DNA of 64,000 nucleotides from an uncultured Methanomicrobiales archaeon (GTDB lineage Archaea > Halobacteriota > Methanomicrobia > Methanomicrobiales > Methanospirillaceae), in assembly GCA_903832665.1 (NCBI GenBank), contig CAILCG010000024.1, forward strand, positions 186,001 to 250,000, given 5' to 3'. Shown piece by piece: positions 26,240-34,266 of this stretch; the first letter of the stretch is position 1, and every line of letters starts with the position of its first letter. The notes under the pieces are model-generated. The model did no database searches. It was not told the DNA's origin and saw only the letters and a list, made by a program, of their open reading frames with translations. Made by a program: the position numbers and the translations under genes.

Positions 26240-27233
26240 GTTCCACCCTGCTTATGTGGTCTATGTAATCTTGCACGGATGTTTTATAACCATTTTTTCG
26301 GGCCAGGCTTGAGAGTTCCTTTGCAACCCCGCTCCCGTACTGCATGGCTTTCTTCTCGTACCAGGCGAGTTCCGGCCCGATGAAGCGTTCCGCTACCGTT
26401 CTTAAGGGTACCTTGCGGCGTTTTCCCTGCACTTTTTCCGCTGCCGGGATCTTCCGTGCCGCGCGCACAACCCGCATGTCCAGGTACGGCATGGAGAGGT
26501 ACGTGCCATGGAGCGCGGCGATCGACTGGTCGCGCTCTGCCTGCTGTTCGAGACCGGCAAAGTCCCGGACAAGATCTTCTTCAAGGGTTTCGGTCTCGAG
26601 ATAGCGGGAATATCCCCCGAAGATCTCGTCAGCGGCCTGGCCGGTGATTATGCGGTTGTAGCCATTTTCCCCTGCCCAGCGCGTGATAAAATACTGGGTG
26701 AGAGCAATGCCGGTATTAACGGGATCTTTTTTGGGAATAGTCACGAGGACTACCGGAAGTGCGTCTTCGATGTCCGACCTTGGTATCTCTACCAGCGTGC
26801 ACGTCAGATTGAGTTTGTCTGCGGCGAACTTTGCCTGCCGGAGATCGTGGGAACCCTCGAGACCCACTGCCATGCACTCGCGTCCGGCGAGACGCGCCAC
26901 AAGGGTCGAGTCCACTCCCCCGGAGAGTGCGGTTACACCTTCATCACTGCGGAGTCTTACTGCAGTAACGATTGACTCTTCGAGTGGCATATCCTTTATA
27001 ATGGGAGTGATCACTCCGGTACTTCCCTTTTCACAGGTAATGGTGCCTTTGGGACAGTCTCCCTGAATCACGCCGAAATGATCCCGGGCCCGGCATCCTC
27101 TTCCCGCGAGGTAGAATTCACCCCCACAGCGAAGCATATCGGCGGGTCGTTCATCCAGTATTGTTTCAATGTCGGCCAGGGTCAGGCGCACTCCGTCGAG
27201 TTCGATCCATCCGGCCAGCTCAAGTTCACTCAT
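26229..27233 (-). CDS. Asparagine-synthase-like PP-loop ATPase lacking the glutaminase domain
   Basis: About 334 residues. The PP-loop SGGVDSTLVARL binds ATP, and downstream ITGQAADEIFGGYSRYL and SMPYLDMRVVRAARKIP match the synthetase domain of asparagine synthase B, which adenylates aspartate. The N-terminal 80 residues (GEFYLAGRGCRARDHFGVI) resemble a shrunken remnant of the glutamine amidotransferase domain: there is no N-terminal catalytic Cys. If it makes asparagine it would need free ammonia or a partner. It overlaps gatC and leads the operon with gatCAB, so a role in asparagine supply or tRNA-linked amidation is a fair inference. ATG 27233 preferred to a TTG at 27239. Confidence 0.82.
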   Translation of the reverse strand: MSELELAGWIELDGVRLTLADIETILDERPADMLRCGGEFYLAGRGCRARDHFGVIQGDCPKGTITCEKGSTGVITPIIKDMPLEESIVTAVRLRSDEGVTALSGGVDSTLVARLAGRECMAVGLEGSHDLRQAKFAADKLNLTCTLVEIPRSDIEDALPVVLVTIPKKDPVNTGIALTQYFITRWAGENGYNRIITGQAADEIFGGYSRYLETETLEEDLVRDFAGLEQQAERDQSIAALHGTYLSMPYLDMRVVRAARKIPAAEKVQGKRRKVPLRTVAERFIGPELAWYEKKAMQYGSGVAKELSSLARKNGYKTSVQDYIDHISRVEHGH

Positions 27234-27427
27234 CGGCAACTCTTCATTATTTGGTAGTTCACCTTCAAGAGTTCTTGTGTATATGCTTTTTTCATGCGCT
27301 CATTTTTTCAACAGGTTTTTTTGAAGAGATCGCAGATAATCTCATTGATTCTTACTTTGTTTTGCCGTTCCCGAATACAGACAAACCTGCGATTCTTTTT
27401 TGACCTAGGCATCTAATACTATAAGAC

Positions 27428-27512
27428 GCGAGGGTAGCCAAGCTCGGCCAACGGCGCTGGACTTAAGATCCAGTCCCGCAGGGGTTCATGCGTTCGAATC
27501 GCATCCCTCGCA
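27428..27512 (+). tRNA. tRNA-Leu (anticodon UAA)
   Basis: An 85-base class II tRNA. Acceptor stem GCGAGGG pairs with CCCTCGC; anticodon stem CTGGA/TCCAG holds the loop CTTAAGA with anticodon TAA; a long variable arm (CCCGCAGGGGTTCATG region) precedes the T-arm GCGTTCGAATCGC. The CCA end is not encoded (discriminator A, then TATC). No intron. Confidence 0.96.
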
Positions 27513-27710
27513 TATCTCCGTTTTGTTTTTCCTTCACTTTTTCATCCGATGATCATGTCCTCAAATCGGTATTGGGGTCTGTCCCGGATATCAGGGTTTG
27601 CCGGGAATAATTAAGTGAAAATGAGAATTGTTCTGTTCTTCGCAATTGTTGATCGAAATTACGATTCGCCTTCCAATCCGTAGGAAAAAACGGGTGCTTT
27701 TTTCTTCCCG

Positions 27711-28235
27711 TTACCATTCAACAGCGGTAAGTGCCTGGACGATTGCCTCTGCGAAAGCTTTTGAAGCGGCGGGACCGTTTGCCGTGATGATCCTCCCGTC
27801 CTTGACAACCGGCGCGTTCGTGATCATCGCGCCACCAGCCTTCATCTCCCTGAATGCGACAGGGCTTTCAAAATATGTTGCCTTCTTCCCTTTCAGGATA
27901 CCTGCACGGGCAAGCACTACCGGTGCAAGGCATATCGCAGCGATCACCTTTCCGGATTGGTGAAACATTTTTATGATCGGCGGGAGCATCTCGTCATCCC
28001 AGAGATGTGCCTGGGAACCTGTCCCCCCGACAATCACGATCCCATCATATTTTTTGGGATCGATATCATCAAAGGAGAGTGCGGCGATAGTTTTCGCTCC
28101 CAGCATCCCCGTACAGGGTCCACGGCGGGTAGAAGCGATATCAAAGTCGATACCCGCTTTCTGGAATGCAGCGACCGGTTCAGAGAGTTCTTCGTCCCGG
28201 TATTTTTCCGGTGCAACCGCGATTAAGATCTTCAT
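27711..28235 (-). CDS. DJ-1/PfpI family protein
   Basis: A 174-residue class I glutamine-amidotransferase-like protein. The nucleophile-elbow Cys is in VIAAICLAPVVLARAG and the nearby Glu expected on the first beta strands of the family is less obvious (the N-terminus is MKILIAVAPEKYRDEELSEP). Members act as cysteine proteases, glyoxalases/deglycases or chaperones in stress; which applies here cannot be told. A single gene, followed by an A/T-rich region (ACGGGTGC with T-runs, near 27690-27705) that can terminate transcription. Confidence 0.88.
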   Translation of the reverse strand: MKILIAVAPEKYRDEELSEPVAAFQKAGIDFDIASTRRGPCTGMLGAKTIAALSFDDIDPKKYDGIVIVGGTGSQAHLWDDEMLPPIIKMFHQSGKVIAAICLAPVVLARAGILKGKKATYFESPVAFREMKAGGAMITNAPVVKDGRIITANGPAASKAFAEAIVQALTAVEW

Positions 28236-28306
28236 ACTATCCGAAGTAACATCTGGTTATATAATGGTATTGCCCTGGAAAGGATCCGACGGTGGGGAAC
28301 CCGTTT

Positions 28307-28531
28307 TTATGTCCTATCCGGTTTTACTATATTCGCCACCCTTCCGACACGACCATCGCTGAGCCGCACTTTTATGCCATGGGGATGGGTCTGGGAGTTG
28401 GTCAGGATCTCCTTGACTACGCCGCGGGTCTTCTTACCGCTGCGCTGATCCTCTTTCTGCACGATATCGACTGTGCAGCCGGGTTGGATTGCAGCACGAG
28501 TTCTTCCTTCATTTTCGTTTGGTGGTATCAT
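28307..28531 (-). CDS. YwbE family protein (DUF2196)
   Basis: A 74-residue protein matching the YwbE family: AIQPGCTVDIVQKEDQRSGK, RGVVKEILTNSQTHPHGI and VRLSDGRVGRVANIV are near the family consensus. Function is unknown; the basic, small beta-type fold suggests nucleic-acid binding, which is inference. It is a single gene convergent to nothing and divergent from none; it lies between DJ-1 (downstream, same strand) and a membrane protein gene (upstream, same strand). Confidence 0.88.
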   Translation of the reverse strand: MIPPNENEGRTRAAIQPGCTVDIVQKEDQRSGKKTRGVVKEILTNSQTHPHGIKVRLSDGRVGRVANIVKPDRT

Positions 28532-28593
28532 ACCATATCCATGATTTTCTTTTCGGGAACTATTTTTCCGGTAACGGGAGGGTCATGTAAAAA

Positions 28594-29337
28594 TCATTGA
28601 GGGAATACAGGCATAATCCCCGTGCCCTTGTTACTCTCAAGTGTTCCTTTCATATCAGCCCAGCCGTGATTCCCGCCAGACAGCCGCTCCCCGATACCCG
28701 CCTGGTATTCATTGAACTCTGGTTCAAAGATCTTCCAGTTGTTCCTCCCTCGCAGTGATGAGGTGATGCTGACTGAGGCGTTCAATGGTGCCTGGTAATC
28801 TGCATATACCGGAATCACGTACGCAAAGCACATGGGATCTCCCCTATTCCAGGTGCTCTCGGTAGGGCAACTGACATTCTTGAGTTCCCGGACCGGGCGG
28901 AACATCACTCCCTCTTCAACGGGCGACCGGGTATTGATCACTCCATCTGACTCTGTACTGATTGAGAGTTCAATAGTAAAGGGATGGGAGGCATTGGTTT
29001 TTTCCGGAGGAATAATTGCCGCAGTCGTGATCTTGGCCATCGTCGCCTTCCCGGTATCGAAAAGGGTAATATCCCCGTCCGCAGGATGGCCTTTTATCTC
29101 CTGCGAACTGTAATGTGCCACGATCGGGGAGTTTCCGACTGGATCAGCGGGAACCGGAATGAAAAATGTCACATTGGAAAGTACCGCATCGGTAGTTATC
29201 GTGCAGTTGTACTGGAATGTACTGGATAATGATGTCCGGTACGCATGCTCCACAAATCCTGTGTAGGATATACTGGTAACGAATACTGCCAGAAGAACGA
29301 TGATTAATCCCAGCGTGATCCTGATGATCCTATCCAA
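28594..29337 (-). CDS. Membrane-anchored protein, function unknown
   Basis: A 247-residue protein not recognised. One N-terminal membrane helix (about 6-27, ITLGLIIVLLAVFVTSISY) is followed by an outer beta-rich domain with possible N-glycosylation sites (NCT, NVT, NAS, NVS). Two Cys in the second half (KNVSCPTESTW, DPMCFAYVIPV) may form a disulfide. No enzyme motif seen. It stands 197 bases from the divergent pyrC gene. Confidence 0.7.
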   Translation of the reverse strand: MDRIIRITLGLIIVLLAVFVTSISYTGFVEHAYRTSLSSTFQYNCTITTDAVLSNVTFFIPVPADPVGNSPIVAHYSSQEIKGHPADGDITLFDTGKATMAKITTAAIIPPEKTNASHPFTIELSISTESDGVINTRSPVEEGVMFRPVRELKNVSCPTESTWNRGDPMCFAYVIPVYADYQAPLNASVSITSSLRGRNNWKIFEPEFNEYQAGIGERLSGGNHGWADMKGTLESNKGTGIMPVFPQ

Positions 29338-29534
29338 TTTTTATCCCCCTTGTCCGGCATGTACTAAAGGAACCGGTATGTCGGGATTCTCTCCCGAAGC
29401 TCATGCCGGAATGCTGTATTGATGGTATTGAGTCACCCGGATTGAATACCTGTCGCAAGAAATCGTTAAAAAAAAATCGTTTCCGTGTCAGGTAACGATC
29501 ATACCTTTATTGTTGTACGAAAAAGTGAGTACAA

Positions 29535-30797
29535 ATGGCGCCACCTCCGACACTTGTACTTCAGAATGTCCTGTTACCCTCAGGGCGAGTAGCTGATCTC
29601 ACCCTTGCTGACGGAAAAGTCTCCCATGTTGGGGCATATAAGGGTGCAGCGGAACTCTGCGATTGCCGGGGTTGTTTTGTACTTCCGGCTGCTGTTGATA
29701 TGCATGTGCATATGCGGGGCGGTGTGCAGTCGGCAAAAGAAGACTGGGCGAGTGGAAGTATGAGCGCTATCGCCGGGGGAGTGACCGTTGTTGTTGACCA
29801 GCCGAACACCATTCCCCCCCTTACCACTCCTCATGCGTTTGCTGATCGGGTGCAGGATGCAAAAAACCACTCCTACTGTAATTTTGCCGTCAACAGTGGC
29901 GTGACTCCGGATACCCATCTGGAATCCCAGTGGGATGCCGGTGCGATGGCCTTTGGGGAGATCTTTCATGCACCGTCCAGTTATGGCGATGCGATTGACG
30001 GGGTTGCCCTGGAATCAGCACTGGGTCGTATCCAGAAACTGGGCGGGCTTGCCACGATCCATGCCGAACGTATCGGCACATCTCCCGATACTGATCTGGT
30101 ATCGCACGGACTTGTGAGGTCTGCATTGGGCGAAGCTGAAGCGGTTCGTACCGTACAGTTCCTGAACCGCAGCGAATGTCGGCTTCATTTCTGCCACATG
30201 AGTTCCGTTCGATCGGTTGATGCAGTTGCGGGTTCAGTCGAGGTAACACCTCATCACCTGTTCCTTTCGCAGGAACAGTTTGACAAGGACGATGCCTTCG
30301 GGAAAGTAAACCCTCCTCTTCGTACGGAAATGGAGCGGAAAGGGCTCTGGGAACGATGGGGCAAGATCGATGTCATTGCATCCGACCATGCTCCCCACAC
30401 GAAAGAGGAAAAAACACAGGCATTCCCTGATGCCCCTTCCGGGATTCCGGGAGTCGAGACCATGGTCCCCCTGCTGCTGGCCCAGGTGATTGCCAAAAAG
30501 ATCGATCTGGCATCCGTCATGGAAAAGACCTCTTACGCACCTGCCCGCATTCTGGGAATTCCCCGCGCAGGATTTGCGGCGGGGGACCGGGCTGACTTTG
30601 CCATCTACCCAAAAAAGCCGAAATCAATTCAGGGGCCGTCCCTGCATAGCAGGTGTGGATGGACGCCCTTTGAAGGACAGAAAGCCATCTTCCCCAACAT
30701 GGTCGTAATGAACGGTTTGATCACCTATCTTGGAGGGGAATTCTTCCGGCAGGAACCAACCTGGTTCCCGGGCAAAGGTTACAACTGCTATCACTGA
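29535..30797 (+). CDS. pyrC: Dihydroorotase
   Basis: Closes carbamoyl aspartate to dihydroorotate in pyrimidine synthesis. A 420-residue amidohydrolase with the metal-binding HxH in VDMHVHMRGG, the later His residues in GSVEVTPHHLFLS and the catalytic Asp motif ASDHAPHTKEE, and the C-terminal beta segment typical of the family (ADFAIYPKKP). The HxH is followed by M-R-G-G instead of the more common F-R-[ED]-P-G. A TATA-like TTTATTG lies about 28 bases upstream of the ATG (about 29507), so the transcript is probably almost leaderless. Other pyrimidine genes are in the window: pyrE at 36.4 kb and carAB at 43-47 kb. Confidence 0.93.
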   Translation: MAPPPTLVLQNVLLPSGRVADLTLADGKVSHVGAYKGAAELCDCRGCFVLPAAVDMHVHMRGGVQSAKEDWASGSMSAIAGGVTVVVDQPNTIPPLTTPHAFADRVQDAKNHSYCNFAVNSGVTPDTHLESQWDAGAMAFGEIFHAPSSYGDAIDGVALESALGRIQKLGGLATIHAERIGTSPDTDLVSHGLVRSALGEAEAVRTVQFLNRSECRLHFCHMSSVRSVDAVAGSVEVTPHHLFLSQEQFDKDDAFGKVNPPLRTEMERKGLWERWGKIDVIASDHAPHTKEEKTQAFPDAPSGIPGVETMVPLLLAQVIAKKIDLASVMEKTSYAPARILGIPRAGFAAGDRADFAIYPKKPKSIQGPSLHSRCGWTPFEGQKAIFPNMVVMNGLITYLGGEFFRQEPTWFPGKGYNCYH

Positions 30798-30889
30798 CAC
30801 AATGCAGGGCGACAGCATCACCCTGTCTTGTCCGTTTTGTACCCCCTTCTTTGTCCCATCCCCAAGTGCTAAATATCTTTGACCCCGAT

Positions 30890-31062
30890 GTACCAGTGCC
30901 GATACAGCGCAGCCATAGGTCCCCGGGTGATCAATTGACAAGCGTCTAGATGTGATCCATGGGACAACCCGGTTGCGCGACAGGCATACGCCCGGCAAGG
31001 GTTTAAACACAGGTGAGGAACGGCAGCAGCCACTGGTGATCCATGTGCGTTATTGCCGGGCA
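30890..31062 (+). ncRNA. Candidate structured RNA of unknown class
   Basis: A gene-free segment between pyrC and the DUF167 gene folds into nested stems: TGCC 30897-30900 with GGCA 30983-30986; GCGCA 30907-30911 with TGCGC 30974-30978; CCGGGT 30923-30928 with ACCCGG 30967-30972; GATCA 30929-30933 with TGATC 30953-30957; then a perfect 9-bp stem GCCCGGCAA 30990-30998 with TTGCCGGGC 31053-31061 that encloses CACAGG/CC-A-TGTG. A TATA-like AAATATCT is at 30871-30878. No long reading frame of good quality is present. It could be a small RNA or a leader of the gene at 31087. Strand is inferred from the TATA-like box and downstream gene. Confidence 0.4.
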
Positions 31063-31086
31063 ACATTCTTATTAGAACGTTTACTC

Positions 31087-31404
31087 ATGTCCGATATCGC
31101 TGATGCTCTTGTAGAAGAGCGCAACGGCACGATTATTTCTATCGATGTTACTGCCGGAGCCAGAGCGGGGCTCTTCCCTGCAGGATACAATGAATGGCGA
31201 AAAGCCATAGGTTGCCGGGTTACGGCACAGGCGCATGAGGGAAAGGCCAACAAGGCCATTATTGCCCTGATTGCGGACTCCCTCGATCTGCCGGCATCTT
31301 CGATCAGCATCCAGTCCGGTGCAACCTCATCCCAGAAACGGGTGCTGATTGCCGGTATTGTAAAGAACGATCTTCTTTTACGCCTCAATTCACTTGGAAT
31401 GTGA
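31087..31404 (+). CDS. DUF167 / YggU family protein
   Basis: A 105-residue protein of the YggU family (COG1872): VTAGARAGLFPAGYNEWRKA, EGKANKAIIALIADSLDLP and ISIQSGATSSQKRVLIAG follow the family pattern (normally K-A-N-x-A-[LV]-[IV] and G-x-x-S-x-x-K). Function unknown. ATG 31087 gives the usual family N-terminus; longer in-frame forms would translate the structured intergenic segment. It starts 25 bases downstream of the 9-bp stem described above. Confidence 0.88.
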   Translation: MSDIADALVEERNGTIISIDVTAGARAGLFPAGYNEWRKAIGCRVTAQAHEGKANKAIIALIADSLDLPASSISIQSGATSSQKRVLIAGIVKNDLLLRLNSLGM

Positions 31405-31524
31405 GTGGATCCGTTTCCTAAATGCCCGATATTTTGAAGTTTCATTTACCTGATGAGTACGATCAATTTTTTCGCCCCTGACTTTTCCGGTCTGTTTAAA
31501 AGCATGCCCTTAAGTAATTTTACA

Positions 31525-31538
31525 GGATATATATAACC
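31525..31538 (+). promoter_or_regulatory. TATA box of dnaG
   Basis: GGATATATATAACC is a near-consensus archaeal TATA box about 60 bases upstream of the dnaG start; it predicts a transcript with a leader of about 30 bases. Confidence 0.55.
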
Positions 31539-31592
31539 TATACCTATGATCAGGCATTTCATTCATCGCATGATACATGGGGGTGCGTTTAC

Positions 31593-32822
31593 TTGTATTC
31601 ACCGGATACTACCAAGTACCTTATTCACATCAGCCTCGCAGCAGAGGGGGTGGTCGAGAAACCCGATGTAGTTGGTGCCATTTTTGGCCAGACTGAAGGG
31701 TTACTCGGCGAAGACCTGGATCTGCGGGATCTTCAGAGAACAGGGCGTGTCGGACGAATTGACGTCCAGATTACGAGCAAAAAAGGCGAGACCAAAGGAG
31801 AGATCCTGATATCTTCTTCTCTCGACCGTGCAGAAACGGCCATTCTTGCGGCATCGTTAGAGACGATCGATCGCGTTGGCCCCTGTGTAGCGCACGTGAT
31901 CGTGGAATCCATAGAGGATATTCGCGTCAGCAAGCGAAAGAAGATAGTTGAGCGGGCAAAGGTGCTGCTGATCGAACGGTTTGATGACGGTACTATCGAC
32001 AGCGACGAATTGCTTGACGATGTCCGCGAATGCCTCCGGATGGAAAAGATCGGCTCTATCGGCGAAGAAAAAGTACCTGCAGGTCCAAACGTGCTGGAGT
32101 CTGATGCAATCATCGTCGTTGAGGGCAGGGCAGATGTTCTCAACCTTCTTCGCTACGGAATAAAAAATGTCGTTGCTGTGGAGGGAACCAATATTCCAAA
32201 AACCGTTGTTGAGCTCTGCGAGAAGAAGACGGCTACCGCTTTTTTCGATGGCGACCGTGGTGGCGAACTGATCCTACGGGAGCTGTTACAGGTTGTTGAC
32301 ATAGACTTTGTTGCCTTCTCCCCCAAGGGAAAGAGTGTTGAGGATATGACCCGGAAAGAGGTCATAAAGACCCTCCGCAACAAGGTGCCCGTGGAATATG
32401 TCCGTGACCAGTACTTTGAAGATGCTGCTGAATTTCCGACGGAACTCCGCATTACGCGGGGCAATGCAGATGAGTCGGAGTCTCCGGGTAAAAAGAGCCG
32501 CCAGGTATCCCCGCCAAAGCGTTCTGAAGGGACACACGGCCCCATGACACTGCGCGATCACATTGATGAGGTAAAAGGGCATAGTCTTGCCCGGTTTCTC
32601 ACTGATGACCTGACCGTTATAAAAGAACTGCGTCCGGATGAAGTTGAAAAAGCTATAGAAACCCTTGATGGAGCGGTCAGTGGTCTCGTTGTCGATCGAC
32701 CCGTGGATCAAAAACTCCTGGATCGCCTGGTCTGGAAAGGTCTCTCGTATGTGGCAGCCAAAGATTTTAAGGGCGTCATAAAGAGACCGTTATCGATTCA
32801 GTTACTGAAAATGGGTGTGTAA
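31593..32822 (+). CDS. dnaG: Archaeal DnaG-type TOPRIM protein
   Basis: Archaeal DnaG is a primase-like protein that is also found with the RNA exosome (poly(A)-tail-binding subunit). 409 residues; N-terminal domain [20 protein letters not shown] and [15 protein letters not shown], a central TOPRIM fold with the conserved Glu in [20 protein letters not shown] and the acidic triplet [16 protein letters not shown], then the archaeal C-terminal domain ([20 protein letters not shown]). Start is TTG at 31593, supported by GGGGGTG 8 bases upstream. The protein is full length. Confidence 0.95.
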   Translation: MYSPDTTKYLIHISLAAEGVVEKPDVVGAIFGQTEGLLGEDLDLRDLQRTGRVGRIDVQITSKKGETKGEILISSSLDRAETAILAASLETIDRVGPCVAHVIVESIEDIRVSKRKKIVERAKVLLIERFDDGTIDSDELLDDVRECLRMEKIGSIGEEKVPAGPNVLESDAIIVVEGRADVLNLLRYGIKNVVAVEGTNIPKTVVELCEKKTATAFFDGDRGGELILRELLQVVDIDFVAFSPKGKSVEDMTRKEVIKTLRNKVPVEYVRDQYFEDAAEFPTELRITRGNADESESPGKKSRQVSPPKRSEGTHGPMTLRDHIDEVKGHSLARFLTDDLTVIKELRPDEVEKAIETLDGAVSGLVVDRPVDQKLLDRLVWKGLSYVAAKDFKGVIKRPLSIQLLKMGV

Positions 32823-32837
32823 ACATAACCCCAGGCA

Positions 32838-32850
32838 AATTTATTTATTC
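32838..32850 (+). promoter_or_regulatory. TATA-like box upstream of the UPF0058 gene
   Basis: AAATTTATTTATT lies about 35-47 bases before the GTG at 32885, a good distance for a short-leader archaeal promoter. Confidence 0.45.
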
Positions 32851-32884
32851 TGACTTAAACCATGTTACTGTCTGGAGTGTTAGC

Positions 32885-33166
32885 GTGCACAAAGAGGAAC
32901 TGATCAATCTTCATAAGATGCTCTCCGAAGTAAAAGACTATTTTGAAGAGATCAATCCTGAATTGAAATTTACCCAATATACTTCATTGAAGATTACCCC
33001 GTCACAATTGCACAAGAGCAAGATGGAGCATAAGTACGCGATATTTGTACTGGGCACCGAAATTGCCAATGCGATGAAGGAAGTGGATTATTCCTCTTCA
33101 AGTCGTATATCAGCCCGCATGAAGGAGCTTGCTGATAAGACTCTTAAAGAGATGGATGATTCTTAG
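32885..33166 (+). CDS. UPF0058 family protein
   Basis: A 93-residue helical archaeal protein: MHKEELINLHKMLSEVKDYF, LHKSKMEHKYAIFVLG and EIANAMKEVDYSSSSRISAR match the UPF0058 pattern (H-x-E-x-x-x-L-H near the N-terminus and a later conserved H-K). The conserved His and Glu have suggested metal binding; function is unknown. Start is GTG. A T-rich stretch after the stop (33168-33182) is a likely terminator. Confidence 0.9.
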   Translation: MHKEELINLHKMLSEVKDYFEEINPELKFTQYTSLKITPSQLHKSKMEHKYAIFVLGTEIANAMKEVDYSSSSRISARMKELADKTLKEMDDS

Positions 33167-33297
33167 AATACCCTTTTTTTATCTCCCAGTCTTTTTGTTG
33201 CAGTTTTCTGTAACCGGCTCTCCCGGTGTCATCTGCGGATTTTTACAATTTCTCCATTAAAGAAATGTTAAAATCCTATGAGGGCGGATTGTCGGAC

Positions 33298-34233
33298 ATG
33301 CGGTACTTTACGGACACCGAGAAGTCCATGGATCTTAAGGAAATTAATCGGGCAATCGAGACTGCTTTTTCTGATCATGGACGAGATCTTGTCCAGATGC
33401 CGCCGAAAGTGTACATCACTCTTCCCGAAGGGGACTTCCGGACGATGCCGGCATATCTCCCTTCCCTGTCCCTGGCCGGGGTAAAGATCGTCAATGTTCA
33501 TCCCGGAAACCCTTCATGCGGACTTCCCACCGTAATGGCCCTGACCGTAATCCTCGATATCGCCACCGGTATGCCGGTAGCCATACTCAATGCAACAAAA
33601 CTGACTGACATGCGCACGGGTGCAGCTGGTGCAGTTGCGGCAAAATACCTTTCTCCAAAAAAGGAGATAGTTCTCGGGCTGATTGGTACCGGAAGGCAGG
33701 CGGAAGCCCAATACCTGGCAATCTCGCAGGAACTTGATATTTGTGAGATAAAATGCTGGAGCCGTAACTCTCTGCATGCGGAGAAATTTGCACAGTCCAT
33801 TACAGAATATAACGCCCGGAGCGTTTCTGTAGAAAAAGCCTGCGACTGTGATGTTCTGGTAACCACGACCCCCTCACGTGAACCGGTTGTCAGGAGTGAG
33901 TGGGTAAAAGAGGGAACCCACATCAATGCGATAGGTGCTGATGCCCCGGGAAAACAGGAACTTGATCCCCGGTTGCTCAAACGGGGACTTGTCTTTGTGG
34001 ATGATATGGCCCAGGCCGTTCATTCCGGCGAAGTAAATGTTCCAATAACAGAGGGACTATTTACCACAGGGGAGATCAAGGGGACTCTTGGTGAAGTTGT
34101 CATCGGAATGAAACAACGCGGGAGTCCGGACCAGGTGACCATCTTCGATTCCACGGGGCTCGCGATACAGGATTTGGCAATAGCGGCGATTGCGATGCGC
34201 AAGGGACGGACGACAGACCTTCCTTTCCCGTAA
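33298..34233 (+). CDS. Alanine dehydrogenase / ornithine cyclodeaminase family enzyme
   Basis: NAD(P)-dependent enzyme of the mu-crystallin family; archaeal members include alanine dehydrogenase, others are ornithine cyclodeaminases or imine reductases. About 311 residues. Visible: PPKVYITLPEGDFRTMPAYL, the Lys/Arg substrate loop VKIVNVHPGNPSCGLPTV, the catalytic region LTDMRTGAAGAVAAKYL, the Rossmann glycine motif GLIGTGRQAEAQ and the Asp in GADAPGKQELDPRLL. The ATG at 33298 gives the usual N-terminus; an upstream GTG at 33226 adds 24 residues of low quality. The activity cannot be fixed from sequence; in a window with argF, argG and carAB, either amino-acid role fits. Confidence 0.85.
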   Translation: MRYFTDTEKSMDLKEINRAIETAFSDHGRDLVQMPPKVYITLPEGDFRTMPAYLPSLSLAGVKIVNVHPGNPSCGLPTVMALTVILDIATGMPVAILNATKLTDMRTGAAGAVAAKYLSPKKEIVLGLIGTGRQAEAQYLAISQELDICEIKCWSRNSLHAEKFAQSITEYNARSVSVEKACDCDVLVTTTPSREPVVRSEWVKEGTHINAIGADAPGKQELDPRLLKRGLVFVDDMAQAVHSGEVNVPITEGLFTTGEIKGTLGEVVIGMKQRGSPDQVTIFDSTGLAIQDLAIAAIAMRKGRTTDLPFP

Positions 34234-34266
34234 TGATTTTTTTTAAAAAATAGTGAATAAAAATTT

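Noticed and set aside
27513-27710. Further RNA gene after tRNA-Leu
   Set aside because: No second tRNA-like fold and no conserved RNA motif was found; the region holds only A/T-rich sequence and a likely terminator.
30880-31065. Signal recognition particle RNA or a cobalamin riboswitch (AGCAGCCACTG at 31025-31035 resembles parts of both)
   Set aside because: The SRP helix 8 loop arrangement cannot be drawn and the Alu part is missing; the conserved B12 box sequence of cobalamin riboswitches is not present.
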